DNA from: a bacterium
GTDB lineage: Bacteria > Actinomycetota > Acidimicrobiia > Acidimicrobiales > Bin134
Direction of reading: 5' to 3'
NCBI GenBank assembly: GCA_026705465.1
Contig: JAPPAP010000037.1
Coordinates: 180,557 to 244,556, forward strand
DNA: 64,000 bases
Below the pieces are notes generated by a model, which saw only the letters and a list, made by a program, of their open reading frames with translations, was not told the origin of the DNA and ran no database searches. Positions 36,917 to 45,148 of this stretch are shown piece by piece. The translations under genes and the position numbers were made by a program. Position 1 is the first letter of the stretch. Each line of letters begins with the position of its first letter.

Positions 36917-37956
36917 CCCTCGATGAGGTTGCCGGGCATCGACCGCTCGGTCATCCCGTTGGCCACCTCGCCGTTCCAGCGAAAGCGAGTGATGGCCTGC
37001 TGCAGCACTGGATAGCCCTCGGATTCCGGCCCGACGCCACCCATCACCATGAACCCCGACATGACCGTTTCGGCTTCGATCGTCTCGGTACCCTGCTCCG
37101 ACTCGATCACTACCGATACGTCGTCGCCGTGGTGATTGAGCTGCTTGAGCCACGGTGCTTTGACCACCCAGGCCGGGACCAACCCACCGTCGCCTTCGAA
37201 CACAAAGCCCTCGTTGTAGGTGGGAAGGCCGTCCTTGCGGGGCGGATAGGTGATGTATCCGAAGGCCCGACCGCTGGGGAACAGCGCCGATTGCCAGGCG
37301 TGGCCTCGGAACGTGGGGAGCCGACGTACACCACGGCGTCGGATCCGCAGGGCACCGCCGTCGATGCTGTGCTCTTCATCTCCGATCTTCAATGTCCCCT
37401 TGGCCCGGGCCAACTGCTCAAACCGAGGGTTTCCCATGAGCGCGCCCTCGTCTTGCTCATCGAGCACACGCTTGGCCTCCGCCAACAGCCCGCCGTTCTC
37501 CCACGGGGGCACTGCGGAATACAGGTCCACTTCAGCCTGCACCCGCACCGACGGCTTGCCCTGAGGTCGACCCCCCGCGATCTGCTCGCCACAAGTCCAC
37601 CCGTTGACAATGCCGTCGAAGCGCATCCGCCAATGGCGAAACGGCTCAATCATCTCGAACGACAGCGGGCCGGCCCCTAGCGTGGCGGGCTGACCACGGG
37701 CGTTCATCGGATTGTGGATCTTGCCAGCACCAAACCGAGTGAACACCCGGCCATCACCGCTGGCGATGTTCACCTGCACATCATGGGTCTCCCACTGGTC
37801 AGCGACCGCCTCCACTCCGATGCGGGGAATGCCCACCTGGTCGCCTTGGTCCCAAAGCCAGATGTTGACCGACTCCCGCATCTCCGGGTCGTCAGGTTGC
37901 TCTGCGAACACATACTCCCGCTCTTCGCCCAGACCACCGGTCAGATCAATCGCCAT
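36913..37956 (-). CDS. Lipocalin-like (CrtC/AttH-type) protein
   Basis: The product is 347 residues, beta-rich throughout, without a signal peptide. WLWDQGDQVGIPRIGVEAVA and EPFRHWRMRFDGIVNGWTCGEQ, with later HAWQSALFPSGRAFGYITYPPR, resemble the two-lipocalin AttH/carotenoid 1,2-hydratase superfamily. The family call is by eye. It probably acts on, or binds, a hydrophobic substrate. The following sulfotransferase gene overlaps its stop by four bases. Confidence 0.6.
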   Translation of the reverse strand: MAIDLTGGLGEEREYVFAEQPDDPEMRESVNIWLWDQGDQVGIPRIGVEAVADQWETHDVQVNIASGDGRVFTRFGAGKIHNPMNARGQPATLGAGPLSFEMIEPFRHWRMRFDGIVNGWTCGEQIAGGRPQGKPSVRVQAEVDLYSAVPPWENGGLLAEAKRVLDEQDEGALMGNPRFEQLARAKGTLKIGDEEHSIDGGALRIRRRGVRRLPTFRGHAWQSALFPSGRAFGYITYPPRKDGLPTYNEGFVFEGDGGLVPAWVVKAPWLKQLNHHGDDVSVVIESEQGTETIEAETVMSGFMVMGGVGPESEGYPVLQQAITRFRWNGEVANGMTERSMPGNLIEG

Positions 37957-38020
37957 TTCCCTGCTCCACTTGCCTTGTCAGCGCCACACTACCCAGGACC
38001 AATGCAACTTCAGGCTCCTG

Positions 38021-38542
38021 TCACCCCTCGGAAGCGAGCGGTTGGGCGTCGAGGAGGACAAAGGCCAAGCGGGCCGGCTCGGTACCCCGGTTCTCCCAGT
38101 GGTGCGCTGTCCCACGCTGGACCACCGTGTCGTATTTGTGCAGGGTCACCTCGCCGTCATCCAGCAATAACGTGACCTCGCCGTCAAGCACCACCATGTA
38201 ATCGATGGTCCTAGTCGTGTGCATCCCGGGGCGGCGATCGCTATGGGCAACGGCACCTTCTTTGGCCAGCCGCTCTGCGGTTTCTGCGGCCGCTCCCGGA
38301 GCGAGATCTTGGACTGGGGGGAGCTCAACCAGCCAGAACAGGGATCCTTGCGTAGGGGCCTCAAGCCGAGTCTCTCGCAGGGCTGCATCGGTGACCTCGC
38401 CGGAGTTGTCGGCCGGGGAGCCCTCTGTGGTCCAAATCTGCACCCTGCGCTTGTAGTCGTGGACATCGTTGAATACCACCGTCGACCGGCCGTCGGCGTC
38501 GTGTCCGGTAACCACCCTGCGGATCGTCTGTCCGTTTTCCAT
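38021..38542 (-). CDS. Cupin-domain protein
   Basis: The product is 173 residues with a single cupin barrel at the C-terminus: RPGMHTTRTIDYMVVLDGEVTLLLDDG, then TVVQRGTAHHWENRG. The His and Glu ligand positions are partly present. Such small cupins bind acids or act as isomerases or oxygenases. It lies between SDR and lipocalin-like genes on the same strand. Confidence 0.85.
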   Translation of the reverse strand: MENGQTIRRVVTGHDADGRSTVVFNDVHDYKRRVQIWTTEGSPADNSGEVTDAALRETRLEAPTQGSLFWLVELPPVQDLAPGAAAETAERLAKEGAVAHSDRRPGMHTTRTIDYMVVLDGEVTLLLDDGEVTLHKYDTVVQRGTAHHWENRGTEPARLAFVLLDAQPLASEG

Positions 38543-38586
38543 TGTCTGCCTCTCTCTTGATCGATCAGATAGTGCTCCAGCCCCAT

Positions 38587-39381
38587 TCAGAGCGGCATGA
38601 CCCGCCCGCCGCTGGCGTGAATAGTGGCTCCGAGCATGGCGTGGCTCGGTGCTGATGCCGCGTAGGCGATCACGTCAGCGGCCTCTTCCACCCCCAACAG
38701 CCGACCCCACGGCAGCAAGCCGCGGTGCACGACATTGAGCATGTGTTCATCTTGCTCGGTGGTTGGAGGATTTTCGCTGCCCATCCCGCCAGTTGAAATT
38801 CCTCCGAGGGCGACGACGTTCACCACAATGCCGTAGGGGGCGAGCTCGGCGGCAGCCGACTTGGTCCAGGCAATCAAGCCACCCTTGGCCGCGTTGTAGA
38901 GCGATACGGGGCTCATGTCGGCCGGGGGCGGATTGAAGGGTGCCGTCGAGGCCACGCTCACGATCCGGCCATAGTTGGCTTCCTTCATCGCGGGGACGAC
39001 GGCCTGAGTGCATAGCATCGGTCCCAGCAGGTTGACCCCGATGGTCCTGTTGAATTCTTCAACTTCGAAATTCTCGGTACTGCTAGCCCCACCGACGGCG
39101 GCGTTGTTCACCAGCGCATCAATGCGGCCGAACTCGCCGAGCACGGCATCGGCCATTGCAACCACGTCGTCGCGACTCGATACATCGGCCCCGACCCAGA
39201 TCGCCCGTTGGCCGGTCTCCCCCTCGATCTTCTCGACGCTCTGTTCCCCCCAGTCCTGGCGGATGTCCACCAGCACGATGTCATAGCCCCGATGAGCAAG
39301 GGCCTGAGCAGCGGCACCCCCCACCCCCCACGGGCGGGCCCCGGTAACGATGGCAACCCTGTTGTCGTTTCTAGCGGTCAT
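38587..39381 (-). CDS. Short-chain dehydrogenase/reductase
   Basis: The product is 264 residues. The nucleotide loop is TGARPWGVGGAAA, which departs from the usual TGxxxGIG. NNAAVGG follows, and the active-site Tyr and Lys are in SLYNAAKGGLIAW. An upstream Ser (VASTAPF) completes the triad. Its ATG overlaps the P450 stop by four bases, so it likely processes the product of that enzyme. Confidence 0.9.
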   Translation of the reverse strand: MTARNDNRVAIVTGARPWGVGGAAAQALAHRGYDIVLVDIRQDWGEQSVEKIEGETGQRAIWVGADVSSRDDVVAMADAVLGEFGRIDALVNNAAVGGASSTENFEVEEFNRTIGVNLLGPMLCTQAVVPAMKEANYGRIVSVASTAPFNPPPADMSPVSLYNAAKGGLIAWTKSAAAELAPYGIVVNVVALGGISTGGMGSENPPTTEQDEHMLNVVHRGLLPWGRLLGVEEAADVIAYAASAPSHAMLGATIHASGGRVMPL

Positions 39382-40679
39382 GGCGTTCCCTCCTCTAGTG
39401 GGTCGAAGATGACCATCAGTTGGGTGCGGCAGCGAAGGATGTAACTGTCCACGAAATCTTCCGTATGGTCGTCGGCAAGGGCCAGGTTGGGCAGGTCCAA
39501 CATGGCGTTTGTGCCCACCTTGGCCTCAAGGCGGGCCAGCCCCTGACCGATGCAATAGTGCTCGCCGTACCCGAAGGCCACGTGGTCGTTAGGATCGCGG
39601 TCGATGTTGAATTCGTGCGGAATCGGACACGACTCCGGGTCGCGATTGGCGGCCGCGAACGCCAGCCACGCGAACTCTCCCTCGGCTACAGGCAGGTCGC
39701 CGAGCCGAGTGTCTCGGGTGGCGACCCGGAACAATCCAGTCACCGGCGCCTCATGGCGGAGGGCCTCTTCCACAAAGGCGGGTACCAGATCTCGATCGTC
39801 GGCCAGCCGGTCGCGTAGCTCGTGATCGGTGGCCAGGCGGTGGCCGATGTTGGCCAAAAGCGTGGTGGTCGTCTCGTTGCCCGCCAACAGAAATTGTCTC
39901 AACGCGGTTATCCGCTCTTCGTGGCTCAAGGGCTCGCCGTCGACTTCGGCGTTGGCCACGTCTGATATCAGATCGTCTCGCGGCTCGGCCTGACGCTGCT
40001 CGATCATGGCCGAAAAATAGTCCTCGAACTCGGACTCCGATCTGATGTAGCTGCGCACCTCATCTCGGCTTGGGTTGGCCCGCCCAATGGGAATGGCGAA
40101 GGCGTCAGACCACCCCTTGAATACTTCGAGCTCCTCCTCGGGGACGCCGAGCATTCGGGAGATCATCACCATGGGCAACAAGACGGCGTACTCGCGAAAC
40201 AGATCAGCCCGGCCACGATGGGCGAACGCAGCAACCAGCTGATCAGAGACCGATCTGACCTCGGGCTCCAGCGCCCGCAGGCGAGCGGGGCGGAACGCCC
40301 GGTTGAGCGCCCGGCGCTGTCGAACATGCTCGGGCGGATCGGCGGTGTTGAGCACCCGCCCCCGGTTGCGGCTTCGAAAACGGCTGACCATCTCAGCCAT
40401 CTCAGGCTCCTTTGAGATGGCCGAGGCGTGGTCTGCCACCGGGTTGCGAAAGTCATAGGTAGCGGTTGGCGATCGATTCGACCACGTCTCGGGATCGACC
40501 AAGACCTCATGCAGCAACTGGTAGCTGGTAACGACCCACGCCCCCATGGCCTCGCTGTAGAACGCCGGATCAGATGCTGAACGTACATCATCGAATAACG
40601 CCCATGGACAAGCCAGCAGCTCCTCGTCGCGGTCGAGCAACCGCTGAATCCGATCGTCTAGTGATTCCGTCATTGGCAT
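39378..40679 (-). CDS. Cytochrome P450 monooxygenase
   Basis: The product is 433 residues. The I-helix carries AGNETT (266-271), which has the usual acid-Thr pair. ExxR is E305-R308 and the heme loop AFGYGEHYCIGQGLA places Cys376. It resembles the CYP107/steroid- or terpenoid-type soluble enzymes. No ferredoxin lies nearby. It overlaps the SDR gene and follows the TauD-type dioxygenase by nine bases. Confidence 0.93.
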   Translation of the reverse strand: MPMTESLDDRIQRLLDRDEELLACPWALFDDVRSASDPAFYSEAMGAWVVTSYQLLHEVLVDPETWSNRSPTATYDFRNPVADHASAISKEPEMAEMVSRFRSRNRGRVLNTADPPEHVRQRRALNRAFRPARLRALEPEVRSVSDQLVAAFAHRGRADLFREYAVLLPMVMISRMLGVPEEELEVFKGWSDAFAIPIGRANPSRDEVRSYIRSESEFEDYFSAMIEQRQAEPRDDLISDVANAEVDGEPLSHEERITALRQFLLAGNETTTTLLANIGHRLATDHELRDRLADDRDLVPAFVEEALRHEAPVTGLFRVATRDTRLGDLPVAEGEFAWLAFAAANRDPESCPIPHEFNIDRDPNDHVAFGYGEHYCIGQGLARLEAKVGTNAMLDLPNLALADDHTEDFVDSYILRCRTQLMVIFDPLEEGTP

Positions 40680-40688
40680 CTTGGACGG

Positions 40689-41513
40689 CTAATTGGCCGC
40701 TACTGGGCAATCGCCCTCGACCAGCAAGCGTCGCAGCACGCGATCGCCCTCCCACGGGTCGCGGACTGCGAAGTGGGCTGTGCACCGCTCATCCCAGATC
40801 ACCACGTCGCCGTTGCGCCATCGCCAGCGGCAGGTCACGCTGGGATTGGTGGCGTGCTCGGTGACGGCCGCCATCAGATCTTGGGCGGCATCGTCATCTA
40901 GCCCGTCGACCTGCGCATCGCCTACGCAGAAGATTGCCTCCTCCCCCGTCTCAGGATGCCGACGTAGCAGGGGCTGGCGCACTCCTTGGAGGATGTCCCG
41001 CCAGACCTCGGGATCGAAGTCAGGGAATAGCGTCTGCTTCAGATTTATCAGCGTGTCGGGCACGCTGTGGACTGTAAAGCGCCCCTGTAACTTCTCTCGC
41101 AAGTCATCGGGCAGCCACGAAGCGGCCAGTACCAGGTTGGCCCACATGGTGTCGCCGCCCACCGGCGGCACATCGATGGCCCGCAGGATGCCGAAGGCGG
41201 GTGGGTTGGGGGCATACAGCACGTCCAAGTGCCATCGGTCGGTCAGCAGTTGGTGGTCGCTCTTGACCCGCAACTCCGACGGCTCGGCCGAATCGACACC
41301 TGCGAGACGGTCCATCGGATGGATCCACGGCTCACCAAGCGACTCAGCCAGCCGGACATGATCAGCGTCATCGAGAAACTGGTCACGAATGCCCACCACC
41401 TTGAACTCAAGCAGCGCTGCCCGAAGCTCCTCACCGGTCTCAGGGTCGAGTTCCCCGAGGTTGATGTCCGACAGCTCGGCCCCAATTGCCGCGGTGAGCG
41501 GTTCAATTCGCAC
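40689..41513 (-). CDS. TauD/TfdA-family Fe(II)/2-oxoglutarate dioxygenase
   Basis: The product is 274 residues. The iron triad is H95-x-D97 (WHLDVLY) plus H247 (RCTAHFAV), and the 2-oxoglutarate Arg is probably R258 or R261 in GDRVLRRLL. Relatives hydroxylate taurine, aryloxyalkanoates, alkyl sulfates and other acids. The adjoining P450, SDR and sulfotransferase genes suggest oxidative tailoring or degradation. Confidence 0.9.
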   Translation of the reverse strand: MRIEPLTAAIGAELSDINLGELDPETGEELRAALLEFKVVGIRDQFLDDADHVRLAESLGEPWIHPMDRLAGVDSAEPSELRVKSDHQLLTDRWHLDVLYAPNPPAFGILRAIDVPPVGGDTMWANLVLAASWLPDDLREKLQGRFTVHSVPDTLINLKQTLFPDFDPEVWRDILQGVRQPLLRRHPETGEEAIFCVGDAQVDGLDDDAAQDLMAAVTEHATNPSVTCRWRWRNGDVVIWDERCTAHFAVRDPWEGDRVLRRLLVEGDCPVAAN

Positions 41514-41536
41514 GCTGGTGGCCTCCCATTTCTAGG

Positions 41537-41542
41537 TAGCGT
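41537..41542 (+). promoter_or_regulatory. Probable -10 box of a leaderless transcript
   Basis: TAGCGT lies seven bases before ATG 41550 and no ribosome-binding site is present, which fits a leaderless transcript of the DUF1272 gene. Confidence 0.4.
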
Positions 41543-41549
41543 CAGGCAT

Positions 41550-41792
41550 ATGGCTCTACTTGATCTGCGCCCAAATTGCGAATGCTGTGACCGGGATCTG
41601 CCCCCTAACTCAACCGAGGCCACCATCTGCACCTTCGAGTGCACCTATTGCTCAGCGTGCGCGCAAGACATGGCCTGGACTTGCAAAAACTGCGGCGGAA
41701 ACCTCACCCCCCGGCCTATCCGCCCAGTCCGCGAACTCGCCAACTTCCCCGCCAGCACCACTCGAGTGCTGAAACCCAAGGGGTGCCCCTGA
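41550..41792 (+). CDS. DUF1272 small zinc-ribbon protein
   Basis: This 80-residue protein has the DUF1272 pattern: LRPNCECCDRDLPPNSTEA, FECTYCSACAQD, and CKNCGG. The paired cysteines imply one or two zinc sites. Function unknown. It is divergent from the TauD-type gene (36-base gap). Confidence 0.9.
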   Translation: MALLDLRPNCECCDRDLPPNSTEATICTFECTYCSACAQDMAWTCKNCGGNLTPRPIRPVRELANFPASTTRVLKPKGCP

Positions 41793-41824
41793 ACCTAGAA
41801 TTCTGAGCAAAGGCCGACAGCAGA

Positions 41825-42436
41825 TCAGCCGGAATGGGCCCGCTGCCATTCCTCCTTGCTCATTGACCAAGCGACGTCGATGCCGATTGTGGCCGGGGCA
41901 TGGGGCTTGACCTGTGACTCCCCGTCGAGATTGAAGCCGAGGGCCTCAGGAATGGCCCCGCTTCGGGTGTTGGCCTTGTCGTGGTGTATTTCGACTCGTT
42001 CGATACCGGGGACGCTGAACGCTGCGGAGGTGAGGATGCGGGTCATCTCGGTGGCGTGTCCCTGCCGCAGGTGATCAACGTGAACCCAGTAGCCAATTTC
42101 CAGAGTCTTGGGGCCAGCGCGGCGGTGAAATCCGCAGCCACCGACGACTTGGCCTCCGAAGAACGCCCCGAACACGACCTCTTCGCCAGCAATCCAGTCT
42201 CTTTCCCAGGTGCGGATGAGTGCTATTCGGTCGGAATCGCTCAATGGCTCGAACTCGATCCACGACATCCATGGCCGGAGATGATCGATGCTCTCCTGGA
42301 TGGCCTCCCGCAGGATCCCCATATCGCTGACCCGCCAACGTCGCAAGACTAGGCGGGGGCCGACGACTACCTCGGGAAGGACACCCACCTTCCAACACTT
42401 CCACAGAGTGTTTGTGCTTCTTGGCGGAATTACCAC
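41825..42436 (-). CDS. GNAT-family acetyltransferase (RimJ/RimL-like)
   Basis: The product is up to 203 residues. The pattern LVLRRWRVSDMGILREAIQES, VFGAFFGGQVVGGCGFHRR, and the acetyl-CoA loop region HLRQGHATEMTRIL fit ribosomal-protein-type N-acetyltransferases. The start is uncertain: ATG 42436, or GTG about 48 bases further on (VGVLPEVVVGPR), which would be more typical. It converges with the DUF1272 gene. Confidence 0.85.
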   Translation of the reverse strand: MVIPPRSTNTLWKCWKVGVLPEVVVGPRLVLRRWRVSDMGILREAIQESIDHLRPWMSWIEFEPLSDSDRIALIRTWERDWIAGEEVVFGAFFGGQVVGGCGFHRRAGPKTLEIGYWVHVDHLRQGHATEMTRILTSAAFSVPGIERVEIHHDKANTRSGAIPEALGFNLDGESQVKPHAPATIGIDVAWSMSKEEWQRAHSG

Positions 42437-42481
42437 TACCCGGAAGATCGCTACCAGGACGTGGGTGGTCTATTTTGCAAG

Positions 42482-43567
42482 ATGTCTATGACTACATGGG
42501 GTGAGTTCTGTGATCGGATACGGGTTCTCGGGGAGGGCCTCGACGACGAGGGACAGCAGCACCTGGCCAACCAAGTGGCGTGTTGGCTGACCTATGCGAT
42601 CGGCCACAACGATCCCCGCCATCCTGCCTTCTTCCGGAGTAGCGATCCGGTGTACCAGTGGGGAGGACCCAACGCCGATCAGGTCGCCCGCCGGACCGCG
42701 ATCGAAGGGGACGGGGTCTATCGGATCTCTGGCCACATGGGTGCCTGCGAGGAATTCGTCCTCCAAATAAAGCTCGGCGCAACGCAAAGCGGCGGAGCGG
42801 GAGTGGGCCTTGAGGTGACGGGATCGAGCCTTGGGATGGGCCCCGGAGACGATATTGACATCTTGTTGGGGAGCGAGGAGCGTGCCGATGGGCGCGGAAG
42901 CTGGTTGCCCCTCGACCCAGAAGCGTCGTTTGTGCATATCCGGGACTACTACTTCGACTGGCAGCCCGCCGAGCCCGCCACCTTTGTTATCGAGCGCCTC
43001 GACACCATCGGTGAGCCCAAGCCGGAAATCGATGCCGCAACCATCCTCAGCACCGCACTGGGCGAAATCGAGCACTCCTTCGAGTTTTGGAACGGCTATC
43101 AGGAGCGAATGCTCGGCGACCAGACTGCCAATGCGTTCCTCCCCCCGGCTGGCATGGGCCGTGGGGTCAAGACGCTGATCTACAGCCACGCGGGGGTAGC
43201 TCTAGGTCCCGAGGAAGCACTGGTGGTGGAGGTCGACCACGGAGGCGCCGCCATGTGGGACGTCCAGCTCTACAACCGGCCGTGGTACGAGGCCCTCGAC
43301 TTCACCAACCGGCTCACCTGCCTCAACCACGCGCTTATCGAACCCGGCCCCATCGTCATCGCCGGCACCGATCCCGGCGGCCCCAACTGGCTTGATACCG
43401 AGGGGCGGGACTCTGTGCTGTGCACCTTCCGGTGGTGGAGCCCACCTGACACTCCCGAAGTGAATGCCCAGGTTGTTCATCTCAACGAGCTGGACCTGCC
43501 CCCGGTGGATCGACAGGCCCAAATCTCCCGCCGCTCCTCCCACATCGCCTGGCGCTACCGAACCTAG
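42482..43567 (+). CDS. DUF1214-containing protein
   Basis: The product is 361 residues from ATG 42482 (another ATG lies two codons on). The C-terminal third holds the DUF1214 pattern: WDVQLYNRPWYEAL, then GTDPGGPNWLDTEGRDSVLCTFRWW. The N-terminal part has DPVYQWGGPNADQVARRTAIEGDGVYRISG. The function of the family is unknown. A diverged paralogue lies at 46481-47593. It converges with the toxin gene. Confidence 0.75.
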   Translation: MSMTTWGEFCDRIRVLGEGLDDEGQQHLANQVACWLTYAIGHNDPRHPAFFRSSDPVYQWGGPNADQVARRTAIEGDGVYRISGHMGACEEFVLQIKLGATQSGGAGVGLEVTGSSLGMGPGDDIDILLGSEERADGRGSWLPLDPEASFVHIRDYYFDWQPAEPATFVIERLDTIGEPKPEIDAATILSTALGEIEHSFEFWNGYQERMLGDQTANAFLPPAGMGRGVKTLIYSHAGVALGPEEALVVEVDHGGAAMWDVQLYNRPWYEALDFTNRLTCLNHALIEPGPIVIAGTDPGGPNWLDTEGRDSVLCTFRWWSPPDTPEVNAQVVHLNELDLPPVDRQAQISRRSSHIAWRYRT

Positions 43568-43573
43568 GGCCGG

Positions 43574-43954
43574 TCAGTTTTGGGCGTCAATCAACTCGAT
43601 GTCATAGGCGCTAAACGCCTCGTCGGCCGTTACCAAGAACAACGCCTCCAGCTGCGCCTGGGCAACCAGCATTCGGTCAAATGGATCTCGATGGTGATTT
43701 GGCAGCGTTGGTGCATACTCAGCGTGTTCGACCGAGATGTGCAGCGGGATGAATCCACCAGATCTGAGCGCATCGACAAGCCCATCGGGCATGGTCAACT
43801 TGCCCAGCGCCCGTTTGATCCCCAGCTCCCATGGAGTTACCACCGAGAAGAATGCCTCATCGGCCTGCTCGATCTGCCGGCGGCACTCGACACCAAGCGA
43901 AACGTGGTCGTCAAGCCACCACAGGGCCACATGGCTGTCGAGGAGGACCCTCAC
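43574..43954 (-). CDS. PIN-domain toxin (VapC-like)
   Basis: The product is 126 residues. PIN-domain acidic residues are seen in LLDSHVALWWLDD, VVTPWELGIKRALGKL and NHHRDPFDRMLVAQAQLE. It would be an RNase acting on tRNA or mRNA. The ATG overlaps the antitoxin stop by four bases, the usual toxin-antitoxin arrangement. Confidence 0.93.
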   Translation of the reverse strand: MRVLLDSHVALWWLDDHVSLGVECRRQIEQADEAFFSVVTPWELGIKRALGKLTMPDGLVDALRSGGFIPLHISVEHAEYAPTLPNHHRDPFDRMLVAQAQLEALFLVTADEAFSAYDIELIDAQN

Positions 43955-44208
43955 AGCAGGTCGGCCTCCGCAGACTCATCAAACATCGCCACAACCTCCT
44001 TATCGGAGCTAACAACATCGTCGCCGTATTCAATCTGACCGGCCCAAGCACCGGGGACCCTCACAGACTGGGCAGGACGCCAGGGCACAATCCTGGCAAC
44101 CGGATGGCCATTGCGAGCCACGATTACCTCTGCACCCTCTTCGGCCTCCCGGATGAGCTCAGACAGCCGAGACTTTGCCTCATGAGTGTTCACAATGTGA
44201 GCTGTCAT
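43951..44208 (-). CDS. Phd/YefM-family antitoxin
   Basis: The product is 85 residues with the Phd signature VNTHEAKSRLSELIREAEEGAEVIVARNG, for DNA binding, and an acidic C-terminal tail that would cap the toxin. It precedes the PIN gene. A palindromic operator sits just upstream of its start, as in autoregulated modules of this type. Confidence 0.92.
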   Translation of the reverse strand: MTAHIVNTHEAKSRLSELIREAEEGAEVIVARNGHPVARIVPWRPAQSVRVPGAWAGQIEYGDDVVSSDKEVVAMFDESAEADLL

Positions 44209-44214
44209 AGACTT

Positions 44215-44226
44215 AGCTTAGCTAAG
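44215..44226 (-). promoter_or_regulatory. Antitoxin operator overlapping a leaderless -10 box
   Basis: The perfect palindrome CTTAGCTAAG (44217-44226) overlaps TAAGCT (44220-44215), which is a TANNNT -10 box six bases before the antitoxin ATG (44208). A third CTTAG copy lies at 44212-44216. Antitoxin binding there would block transcription. Confidence 0.65.
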
Positions 44227-44379
44227 TATGATCAAATCCTCAAGGCGCCAATTGACCAGCACAAGGAAACGGTGCTGGTGAAGCACCACATTCTTTGCTG
44301 ATTTCCAACGCCGCTGGTTAGAGAGGCGGCCAGGTTCAGCCGATCTATTGTCAAGGGTGCATCAAGCACAGGAGGGGTC

Positions 44380-45141
44380 ATGTCGACGAAGCCACTCAAT
44401 GGGAAGGTCGCAATTGTGACCGGCGCGGGACGGGGCATCGGGCGGGCCACTGCTGAGCGATTGGCCCAAGAGGGTACCGCCGTGGTGCTTGCCGCTCGCT
44501 CTACCCATGAACTTGAGGAGGTCGCGGCCGGAATTCAGTCTGCTGGCGGGAGGGCGGAGGTGATTATGACGGATGTGACCAACCGGTCTGAAGTCCGCCG
44601 TCTCATCGACCGGACCGAGGTGATTTTCGGCCGACTGGACATCCTGGTGAACAATGCCGGTGCCATGCAGCCGCTTACCCCGGTCGGGGAGCTCGCTGAT
44701 GACGACTGGAACCGCTGCTTCGACGTCAACGTGCATGGTGTGCACTACTGCTGCGACGCCGCACTCGAACTGCTTGCCGCGGGCGACGGTGGGCACATCA
44801 TCATGATCGGTTCTGGTCAGGGCCATTCACCCTCCCCGGGAGCCGCGGCGTACTGCTCTTCGAAGGCTGCCGTCTCAATGTACGTCCGAGTGCTGGCGCG
44901 AGAACTCCGGCCTCGGGGAATCACAGTCAACGAGATCGTCCCAGGGGCGGTTGCCACCGAGCTGTTGAGCTGGACGGTCGGGCTGCCCATGGAGCGCCTT
45001 CATGAGCTGGAGCCAGCTCTCGGCGGCGATCGTGTGAAGGAGCCCAGCGAGGTAGCCGACTACGTGGCATTCCTCGCAAGCCGCTCAACCCATGCTGGTC
45101 CCACCGGTCAGTGCTTCAGCCTGCTTGGGCGCGACCTGTGA
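44380..45141 (+). CDS. Short-chain dehydrogenase/reductase
   Basis: The product is 253 residues from ATG 44380, with AGGAGGGG just ahead. TGAGRGIGRAT, NNAGAM, GSGQGHSPS and AYCSSKAAVSMYV give the loop and the Ser-Tyr-Lys triad. Cofactor and substrate are unknown. It stands between the toxin-antitoxin pair and the convergent amidohydrolase gene. Confidence 0.92.
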   Translation: MSTKPLNGKVAIVTGAGRGIGRATAERLAQEGTAVVLAARSTHELEEVAAGIQSAGGRAEVIMTDVTNRSEVRRLIDRTEVIFGRLDILVNNAGAMQPLTPVGELADDDWNRCFDVNVHGVHYCCDAALELLAAGDGGHIIMIGSGQGHSPSPGAAAYCSSKAAVSMYVRVLARELRPRGITVNEIVPGAVATELLSWTVGLPMERLHELEPALGGDRVKEPSEVADYVAFLASRSTHAGPTGQCFSLLGRDL

Positions 45142-45148
45142 ACCCGAT

